Shown here: piece after piece, positions 1 to 4,587 of the stretch
Position numbering within the stretch: position 1 is the stretch's first letter
Layout: the number at the start of each line of letters is the position of its first letter
Source of the DNA: Actinomycetes bacterium
GTDB taxonomy: Bacteria; Actinomycetota; Actinomycetes; Actinomycetales; Microbacteriaceae
DNA length: 8,302 nt
NCBI GenBank assembly: GCA_023451265.1
Contig: JAEYAG010000176.1
Coordinates: forward strand, 1-8,302
Direction: 5' to 3'
Made by a program: the position numbers and the translations under genes
The notes under the pieces: model-generated
Database searches by the model: none
What the model saw: only the letters and a program-made list of their open reading frames with translations
What the model was told of the DNA's origin: nothing

Positions 1-1287
1 GCCGTGGGCCGCGCCCTGCGCCTCGCGCGCGGCGCGCTTGCGCTGCGCGTTCGCACCCTGGCTGCGCCCGCCACCACGAGGCTGCTCGACCTTCGGCGCC
101 GGCGTGACGTACGGCGCGACCTCGCCCACCAGCTCGGTCACCTCGGGTGAGGTCGCCGAGACACGCACCGGCGCCACCGAGATGGCGGCCTTGCGCAGGA
201 GGTCCTTGACGTCCTTCTCCTGGCCGGGCAGCACGACCGTGACAACCGAGCCCTCGGCGCCGGCACGCGCGGAGCGGCCCGAGCGGTGCAGGTACGCCTT
301 GTGCTCCATGGGCGGGTCGACGTGGATGACGAGCTCGACGTCGTCGACGTGCACACCGCGGGCGGCGACGTCGGTCGCGACGAGCACCTTCGCGGCGCCC
401 GAGGCGAACGCCGCGAGGTTGCGGTCACGCGCCGGCTGCGACAGGTTGCCGTGCAGGTCGACGGCGGGGATCCCCTGCGCCGTCAGCTGCTGCGCGAGCT
501 TCTTGGCGTGGTGCTTCGTGCGCATGAACAGGATGCGGCGGCTCGTGCCCGACGCGAGCGTGCGGACGAGCTCCTTCTTCTCGTCGGCGCCCGCGACGTG
601 GAACACGTGGTGGGTCATCGCGGCGACGGGCGAGTGCGCCTCGTCGACGGAGTGCAGCACCTCGTTCTGCAGGAAGCGGTTCACGAGCTTGTCGACGCCG
701 TTGTCCAGCGTCGCACTGAACAGCATCCGCTGCCCGTCGCGCGGCGTCTTGTCGAGGATGCGGGTGACGCTCGGCAGGAATCCGAGGTCGGCCATGTGGT
801 CGGCCTCGTCGATGACGGTGATCTCCACGGCATCCAACTTCACGAAGCCCTGCTTCATGAGGTCTTCGAGTCGGCCCGGGCAAGCCACGACGATGTCGAC
901 GCCGTCCTTGAGGGCCGCGACCTGGCGATTCTGGTTGATGCCGCCGAAGATCGTGGTGGTCTTCAGTCCGTAGGCCGCGGCGAGCGGCTCGAGGGTCGCG
1001 TTGATCTGCGTCGCGAGCTCGCGAGTCGGGGCGAGCACGAGACCGAGGATGCGGCCGGCGCGGCGCGATCCGCCGGCCAGCGCACCGCCGAGGCGCGCGG
1101 CCATCGGGATCGAGAAGGCGAGTGTCTTGCCCGAGCCGGTCTTGCCGCGGCCGAGCACGTCGCGGCCGGCGAGCGTGTCGGGCAGGGTGTCGACCTGGAT
1201 CGGGAACGCGGTGGTCTTGCCGTCCTTCGCGAGGACGTCGAGCAGGGGGGTGGGCACGCCGAGCGCGCCGAAAGTGATGTCAGACAT
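1..1287 (-). CDS. DEAD-box ATP-dependent RNA helicase (C-terminus beyond left edge)
   Basis: An ATP-dependent RNA helicase that unwinds or remodels RNA duplexes in the cytoplasm, in ribosome assembly, mRNA decay or cold adaptation. I translated the minus strand from ATG at 1287; 429 codons stay open to base 1, so the protein is incomplete. Visible motifs: Q-motif glutamine (FPIQ, Q31), motif I GRGKTGSGKT (46-55), Ia PTREL (87-91), CPGR (136-139), motif II DEAD (160-163), motif III SAT (191-193), motif V ATDVAARG (304-311) and motif VI HRSGRSARAG (334-343). Both RecA-like domains are therefore complete. The visible tail after about residue 400 is basic and Gly/Arg-rich (QPRGGGRSQ, QRKRAARE), typical of RNA-binding tails. 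ATG is followed at once by the family-like MSDITFGALG. No good Shine-Dalgarno sequence lies before it. It is separated by 396 bp from the upstream pip gene and probably has its own promoter. The family is certain; the subfamily (RhlE-like) and RNA target are not. Confidence 0.95.
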   Translation of the reverse strand, partial: MSDITFGALGVPTPLLDVLAKDGKTTAFPIQVDTLPDTLAGRDVLGRGKTGSGKTLAFSIPMAARLGGALAGGSRRAGRILGLVLAPTRELATQINATLEPLAAAYGLKTTTIFGGINQNRQVAALKDGVDIVVACPGRLEDLMKQGFVKLDAVEITVIDEADHMADLGFLPSVTRILDKTPRDGQRMLFSATLDNGVDKLVNRFLQNEVLHSVDEAHSPVAAMTHHVFHVAGADEKKELVRTLASGTSRRILFMRTKHHAKKLAQQLTAQGIPAVDLHGNLSQPARDRNLAAFASGAAKVLVATDVAARGVHVDDVELVIHVDPPMEHKAYLHRSGRSARAGAEGSVVTVVLPGQEKDVKDLLRKAAISVAPVRVSATSPEVTELVGEVAPYVTPAPKVEQPRGGGRSQGANAQRKRAAREAQGAAHG

Positions 1288-1297
1288 GAGGGGATTT

Positions 1298-1315
1298 CTG
1301 GGCAGGTGTGCCCGG
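1298..1315 (-). promoter_or_regulatory. Small hairpin just upstream of helicase start
   Basis: On the minus-strand transcript GGGCA and UGCCC (1309-1313 and 1300-1304) can pair around a 4-nt loop, ending about 12 nt before the helicase ATG. It sits where a ribosome would load, so it could modulate helicase translation. The 5-bp stem is short and may be chance in GC-rich DNA. Confidence 0.25.
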
Positions 1316-1333
1316 ATCGGTGGCCTCTGCGCG

Positions 1334-1343
1334 TGTGCGCACA
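1334..1343. promoter_or_regulatory. 10-bp perfect palindrome in helicase leader
   Basis: TGTGCGCACA is a perfect 10-bp palindrome about 50 bp upstream of the helicase start. It could be a dimeric regulator site or a small hairpin. No regulator can be named from sequence alone. Confidence 0.25.
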
Positions 1344-1418
1344 GGGTCGCCGTACAAGGAATGTCAGCCGATCATCCGGACGGGGCCGGGCGGCGAGGGA
1401 AGCGCTCTACGACGCGAG

Positions 1419-1436
1419 CGCACCGGAATCGGTGCG
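1419..1436 (-). promoter_or_regulatory. 7-bp perfect stem-loop near the predicted helicase mRNA 5' end
   Basis: CGCACCG and CGGTGCG (1419-1425 and 1430-1436) form a perfect 7-bp stem with a 4-nt loop. If transcription starts about 7 nt after the candidate -10 at 1449-1454, this hairpin lies within a few bases of the 5' end of the helicase mRNA, where it could protect or regulate the leader. The pairing is seen directly; the role is inference. Confidence 0.4.
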
Positions 1437-1448
1437 GCAACTCCCCCC

Positions 1449-1454
1449 AGTCTA
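1449..1454 (-). promoter_or_regulatory. Candidate -10 element for the helicase gene
   Basis: The minus strand reads TAGACT, matching the actinobacterial housekeeping -10 consensus TANNNT. It stands out in otherwise AT-poor DNA. No recognisable -35 is found 17 bp upstream, which is common in high-GC actinobacteria. It would give a leader of roughly 155 nt before the helicase start. Confidence 0.4.
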
Positions 1455-1500
1455 CCGTGCCGCGCGGGCTTGGCGTTCCCGTCGTTCCGGGTCGCCGTTC

Positions 1501-1568
1501 CGAAAGCAGGCGGAAATGGCGTTGTGGGGGTGTCGGAGGGGATGGAAGGGCGATTCCGCCTGCTTTCG
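1501..1568. repeat. 15-bp perfect inverted repeat, 38-nt spacer
   Basis: The arm CGAAAGCAGGCGGAA at 1501-1515 is exactly reverse-complemented at 1554-1568. The two arms face each other across 38 nt. The element lies 116 bp downstream of the pip stop codon and upstream of the candidate helicase promoter. Possible roles are a factor-independent terminator or mRNA 3' stabiliser for the peptidase operon, a protein-binding site, or two opposed copies of a short dispersed word. There is no T-tract after either arm, so a classical terminator is not clear. Confidence 0.7.
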
Positions 1569-1577
1569 CGACCGGTC

Positions 1578-1612
1578 GGGGCCGGGGTCGGGGGGTCGGG
1601 GCGGGTGGGGGG
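1578..1612 (+). other. Putative G-quadruplex tract
   Basis: Six runs of 3 to 6 guanines occur on the plus strand: 1578-1581, 1584-1587, 1590-1595, 1598-1601, 1603-1605 and 1607-1612. The loops between them are only one or two bases. This satisfies the canonical four-tract quadruplex rule with tracts to spare. The G-rich strand is the template strand for the minus-strand genes, so a quadruplex could slow polymerase past the pip gene. Formation is predicted, not shown. Confidence 0.6.
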
Positions 1613-1651
1613 CGTTTCGTCTCGCTCGTTCCTCGCTCGCTCAACGGCCGG
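1613..1651. repeat. GTTGAGCGAGC-type intergenic repeat
   Basis: The minus strand contains GTTGAGCGAGCGAGG followed by CGAGCGAGACGAAACG. The octamer CTCGCTCG occurs twice with an 11-bp period (1621-1628 and 1632-1639), and the ends are CGTT and AACG. I recall closely similar intergenic words in many Microbacteriaceae and related genomes. The copy-number claim is from memory; the sequence is seen directly. It begins 33 bp after the pip stop, a usual location for such repeats. Confidence 0.5.
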
Positions 1652-1683
1652 GAGGTGCGCTCGGCCGGTCGGGGTGCGGCGGG

Positions 1684-2670
1684 TCAGGTCGCGAAGCGGT
1701 CGGTCGCGGCGCGAAGGGCGCGGGCGATGCCGGGCTCCGTCGCGGAGTGCGAGGCGTCCGGCACGACGACGAACTCGGCTTCGGGCCATGCCCGGTGCAG
1801 GTCCCACGCGGTCATGATCGGGGTGCACACGTCGTAGCGCCCCTGCACGATGACCGCCGGGATGCCGCGGATCGCCCCGACGTCTTCGATGAGCTGCCCC
1901 TCGCGTAGCCATCCGCCGTGCATGAAGTAGTGGTTCTCGATGCGGGCGAACGCGACCGCAGCCGTCGGCTCGGCCATCGAGGCGACGAGCTCCGGATCGG
2001 GCAGCAGGGTGAGCGTCGAGGCCTCCCACGTCGTCCAGGCGACCGCCGCGGGCTCATGCACCGCCGGATCGGGGTCGGACAGCCGGCGGTGATACGCCTC
2101 GATGAGACGCGAGCGCTCCAGCACCGGGATGGGGGCCAGGTAGCTCTCCCACAGGTCGGGGTACAGCGCCGAGGCCCCGCCCTCGTAGAACCACTCCAGC
2201 TCGTGTCGGCGCAGCGTGAAGATGCCCCGCAGCACGAGCTCGGTGACCGCCTCGGGGTGGCTCTGTGCGTACGCGAGCGCGAGCGTCGACCCCCACGACC
2301 CGCCGAACACCTGCCACCGCTCGATCCCGAGGTTCCGGCGCAGCAGCTCGATGTCGGCGACGAGGTGCCCCGTCGTGTTGAAGCGCAGGTCGGCCTCGGG
2401 CGCGCTCATGTGCGGCGTCGAGCGGCCGCAGCCGCGCTGGTCGAACAGCACGATCCGGTAGCGCTCCGGGTCGAAGAACCGCCGCTGCCACGGCGACGTC
2501 CCGCCGCCCGGACCGCCGTGCAAGAACACCACCGGCTTGCCCTCGGGGTTGCCGGACTGCTCCCAGTACACCCGCTGCCCGTCGCCGGCGAGGAGGAAAC
2601 CGGTCTCGTACGGCTCGATCTCGGGATAGAGGATGCCGTCGAGGTGCGCCGGCCCGGAGGATGAGCTCAC
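1684..2670 (-). CDS. pip: Prolyl aminopeptidase (proline iminopeptidase), family S33
   Basis: A cytoplasmic alpha/beta-hydrolase that removes N-terminal proline from peptides (EC 3.4.11.5), letting the cell recycle proline-rich peptides. The 328-residue protein has the usual length for the short bacterial form. It shows the oxyanion-hole motif HGGPGGG (51-57), DQRGCGRS (77-84), the nucleophile elbow GGSWGS (123-128, Ser125), the acid in GRYD (Asp280) and the histidine in ASHS (His308), a complete triad. EGG and WE segments in the cap (163-165, 215-216) fit the S33 lid that reads the substrate amino terminus. I chose GTG at 2670: it overlaps the stop of the upstream metallopeptidase as GTGA and has GGGGAG six bases before it. 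An ATG-like start at 2700 would place ten unfamiliar residues inside the upstream gene. It is expected to be co-translated with the metallopeptidase. No signal peptide is visible. Confidence 0.95.
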   Translation of the reverse strand: MSSSSGPAHLDGILYPEIEPYETGFLLAGDGQRVYWEQSGNPEGKPVVFLHGGPGGGTSPWQRRFFDPERYRIVLFDQRGCGRSTPHMSAPEADLRFNTTGHLVADIELLRRNLGIERWQVFGGSWGSTLALAYAQSHPEAVTELVLRGIFTLRRHELEWFYEGGASALYPDLWESYLAPIPVLERSRLIEAYHRRLSDPDPAVHEPAAVAWTTWEASTLTLLPDPELVASMAEPTAAVAFARIENHYFMHGGWLREGQLIEDVGAIRGIPAVIVQGRYDVCTPIMTAWDLHRAWPEAEFVVVPDASHSATEPGIARALRAATDRFAT

Positions 2671-3533
2671 AGGTTGCTCCCCACTGCGAAGGTGTCGCAC
2701 GCGTACACTCCGCTCTTGTAGCCGGTCGCGAACCAGCGCTGCCGCTGCTCGCTCGACCCGTGCGTCCAGCTCTCCGGGTTCACCTGGCCGGACTGCGCCT
2801 GGATGTGATCGTCGCCGACGGTGGCAGCCGCCTCGAGCGCGTCACGGATCTGATCCTCGGTGGGTGCCTGCAAGAACGGCACACCCTCGGCATCCGTCGT
2901 CTGCGCGGCATTGGCGACCCAAGCGCCGGCGAAGCAGTCCGCCTGCAGTTCGGTGCGGACGCCGTTGCTGAGCGGGCCGGTGCCGTTGTTCGGATACTTG
3001 TCGAAGGTGCCGGTGATCTGCTGGATGTGGTGGCCGTACTCGTGGGCCAGCACGTACAGCTGCGCGAGCGGCCCCGTCTCGTCGCCGAACTGCTGCTCGA
3101 GCACGTCGAAGAACGTCGGGTCGATGTAGACGGTCTCCTCCGGCGGGCAGTAGAACGGGCCCGTCGCGTTGGAGGCCGTGCCGCAAGATGTCGGGGTCGA
3201 GCCGTCGACGATGATCAGCTGCGGGGGCCGATAGCCCTGCACGACCGACGACCAGAACGTGTTGATCGACTTCGAGCCGGCCGCGAGGCGACACGCATCG
3301 TCGGCGTTGGCGTCGGCTCCGGTCTCGCAGTTCGTCAGCTCGGTTTCCTGCGACGGCGCGGCCTGCCCGCCGAACCCTCCCAGCAGGCTGGTGAAGTCAC
3401 CGCCGGTGAACAGCTGCAGGAGGATGACGGCGATCGCGCCGAGACCGCCCACGCCGCCGGCGATCGCTCCGCCGCCGGGACCGCGCCGCTTCGCGCCGCT
3501 CCCGCTCACATCGGCGTTGGTGTTGAACGTCAT
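2667..3533 (-). CDS. Membrane-anchored neutral zinc metallopeptidase (YpfJ family)
   Basis: A predicted zinc peptidase of the bacterial neutral zinc metallopeptidase family (PF04228, E. coli YpfJ-like); physiological substrates are poorly known. The 288-residue protein has a short basic N-terminus (KRRGP, 15-19), one hydrophobic segment (about 22-44) and a large domain predicted outside the membrane. The catalytic motif HEYGHH lies at 164-169 (His164, Glu165, His168), with the probable third ligand Glu195 in ELQADC (195-200). The family signatures SSEQRQRWF (260-268) and YACDTF (277-282) are present. Cysteines at 69, 81, 117, 129, 200 and 279 could form disulfides, as expected for an exported domain. 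ATG at 3533 is six bases after a TACGGT -10 element, so translation is probably leaderless. The frame stays open far upstream into the mdh gene, but that part is antisense. Its stop overlaps the pip start, pairing an exported endopeptidase with a cytoplasmic aminopeptidase. Confidence 0.93.
   Translation of the reverse strand: MTFNTNADVSGSGAKRRGPGGGAIAGGVGGLGAIAVILLQLFTGGDFTSLLGGFGGQAAPSQETELTNCETGADANADDACRLAAGSKSINTFWSSVVQGYRPPQLIIVDGSTPTSCGTASNATGPFYCPPEETVYIDPTFFDVLEQQFGDETGPLAQLYVLAHEYGHHIQQITGTFDKYPNNGTGPLSNGVRTELQADCFAGAWVANAAQTTDAEGVPFLQAPTEDQIRDALEAAATVGDDHIQAQSGQVNPESWTHGSSEQRQRWFATGYKSGVYACDTFAVGSNL
2677..2682 (-). promoter_or_regulatory. Shine-Dalgarno site deciding the pip start
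   Basis: The minus strand reads GGGGAG, six bases before GTG at 2670, inside the last codons of the metallopeptidase gene. With the GTGA stop/start overlap it supports the GTG start and translational coupling. Confidence 0.7.
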
Positions 3534-3539
3534 GCGCTC

Positions 3540-3545
3540 ACCGTA
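3540..3545 (-). promoter_or_regulatory. -10 element for leaderless metallopeptidase transcript
   Basis: The minus strand reads TACGGT (TANNNT), ending exactly six bases before ATG at 3533. This spacing puts the transcription start on the A of ATG, the geometry of leaderless actinobacterial genes. There is no Shine-Dalgarno sequence. No -35 matching TTGACA is visible. Confidence 0.5.
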
Positions 3546-3549
3546 CCGC

Positions 3550-3558
3550 CTGTGACAG
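3550..3558. promoter_or_regulatory. Small palindrome between the divergent promoters
   Basis: CTGTGACAG has 4-bp inverted arms (CTGT/ACAG) around one central base. It lies in the 21 bp between the two opposed -10 elements, where both -35 regions must overlap. It is a plausible operator for joint control, but short enough to be chance. Confidence 0.3.
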
Positions 3559-3566
3559 CGCGGCCG

Positions 3567-3572
3567 TAGGCT
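3567..3572 (+). promoter_or_regulatory. -10 element for leaderless mdh transcript
   Basis: The plus strand reads TAGGCT (TANNNT), ending exactly six bases before the mdh ATG at 3579. GGAG follows but is only two bases from ATG, too close to act as a Shine-Dalgarno site, so leaderless initiation is the better reading. The layout mirrors the opposing metallopeptidase promoter. Confidence 0.5.
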
Positions 3573-3578
3573 CGGAGC

Positions 3579-4583
3579 ATGGATGCCACGACAGTCACCG
3601 TCACCGGCGCGGGCGGCCAGATCGGCTACGCGCTGCTGTTCCGCATCGCCGCCGGCGACATGCTCGGCCCGGATCGCCCGGTGCGGCTGCGCCTGCTGGA
3701 GATCCCGCAGGGACTGAAGGCGGCCGAGGGCGCCGCGCTCGAACTGCAGGACTGCGCGTTCCCGCTGCTGCAGTCCGTCGACATCACCGACGACGCCGCC
3801 ACCGGCTTCGACGGCGCGAACATCGCGATGCTCGTCGGCGCCCGCCCCCGCACCGCGGGCATGGAGCGGGCGGACCTGCTCGCCGCGAACGCCGGCATCT
3901 TCGGCCCGCAGGGCGCCGCGCTGAACGCCCGTGCCGCCGACGACATCCGCGTCGTGGTGGTCGGCAACCCCGCGAACACGAACGCGCTGATCGCCGCGGC
4001 ATCCGCCCCCGACATCCCCGGCGACCGCTTCGCCGCCCTCACTCGTCTCGACCACGACCGCGCCGTCGGGCAGCTCTCCGCCGCCCTCGGCGCACCGAGC
4101 GCCGCCATCGAGAACGTCACGATCTGGGGCAACCACTCCGCCACGCAGTTCCCCGACGTGGCGCACGCGACCGTCGAGGGCCGGCCGGTGCTGGACGCCC
4201 TGGCCGAGCGCTTCGGCGGGGCGGATGCCGCGGCATCCTGGCTCGACGACGAGTTCGTCCCCCGGGTCGCCAAGCGCGGCGCGGAGATCATCGCCGTCCG
4301 CGGGTCGTCGTCCGCGGCGTCGGCGGCGAACGCGGCGATCGCGCACATCCGCGACAGCGTGCTCGGGACAGCGGCGGGCTGGACGAGTGCCGCCGTGCTC
4401 TCGCACGGCGAGTACGGCGTGCCGGAGGGCGTCTACTCGTCGTTCCCGGTGACCAGCGACGGGTCGGGCTACCGCGTCGTCGAGGGGCTGGAGATCGACG
4501 CCCGCGCCCGCTCCCGTATCGACGCCTCGGTCGCCGAGCTCCTCGCGGAGCGCGACGCCGTGCGCGAGTTGGGCGTGATCTGA
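3579..4583 (+). CDS. mdh: Malate dehydrogenase (NAD-dependent)
   Basis: Converts malate and NAD+ to oxaloacetate and NADH in the TCA cycle (EC 1.1.1.37), in the cytoplasm. The 334-residue protein is close to the usual length of actinobacterial type-2 MDH. The N-terminal Rossmann motif is GAGGQIGYALL (10-20). GARPRTAGMER (87-97) holds two substrate-binding arginines, Arg91 and Arg97; the Arg pattern and Met95 favour malate over lactate. NPANTN (130-135) contacts nicotinamide. The third substrate arginine is Arg161 in LDHDRA, with relay Asp158, and the catalytic base is His186 in WGNHS. The usual LDHNRA has Asp160 in place of Asn here. ATG at 3579 sits six bases after a -10 element, so the mRNA is probably leaderless. 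The stop is four bases before the antiporter start, so the two are likely one transcript. Confidence 0.96.
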   Translation: MDATTVTVTGAGGQIGYALLFRIAAGDMLGPDRPVRLRLLEIPQGLKAAEGAALELQDCAFPLLQSVDITDDAATGFDGANIAMLVGARPRTAGMERADLLAANAGIFGPQGAALNARAADDIRVVVVGNPANTNALIAAASAPDIPGDRFAALTRLDHDRAVGQLSAALGAPSAAIENVTIWGNHSATQFPDVAHATVEGRPVLDALAERFGGADAAASWLDDEFVPRVAKRGAEIIAVRGSSSAASAANAAIAHIRDSVLGTAAGWTSAAVLSHGEYGVPEGVYSSFPVTSDGSGYRVVEGLEIDARARSRIDASVAELLAERDAVRELGVI

Positions 4584-4587
4584 CCCG

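Larger units (their letters stand above)
1288..1683. other. Intergenic region with several structured elements
   Basis: This 396-bp gap lies between the end of pip and the start of the helicase gene, both on the minus strand. I see no convincing gene: open frames here are Arg/Pro-rich shadows without ribosome binding sites. Reading in the transcription direction from pip, it holds two CGGCCG palindromes (1662-1667, 1645-1650), a GTTGAGCGAGC-type repeat, a tract that is G-rich on the plus strand, a 15-bp inverted repeat, a candidate -10 element, and leader hairpins. Separate entries describe the main ones. The first half probably serves pip transcription termination and the second half helicase transcription initiation; this is inferred from position. 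Confidence 0.6.

Noticed and set aside
1372..1644. Small minus-strand ORF of 90 codons between pip and the helicase
   Set aside because: It is Pro/Arg low-complexity translated from the G-rich tract and inverted repeat, without a ribosome binding site.
1645..1667. CGGCCG palindromes at 1645-1650 and 1662-1667 as an intrinsic terminator for pip
   Set aside because: The possible stem is only 6 bp, each arm is itself palindromic, and no T-tract follows. It is too weak to annotate as a terminator.
286..1908. 540-codon open frame on the plus strand
   Set aside because: It lies antisense to the DEAD-box helicase and pip, both of which have full motif sets; its composition is typical of a shadow frame.
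2671..2700. Earlier start for pip at 2700
   Set aside because: It would add ten residues with no family similarity and lie inside the metallopeptidase gene. The GTG at 2670 has both a Shine-Dalgarno site and the GTGA overlap.
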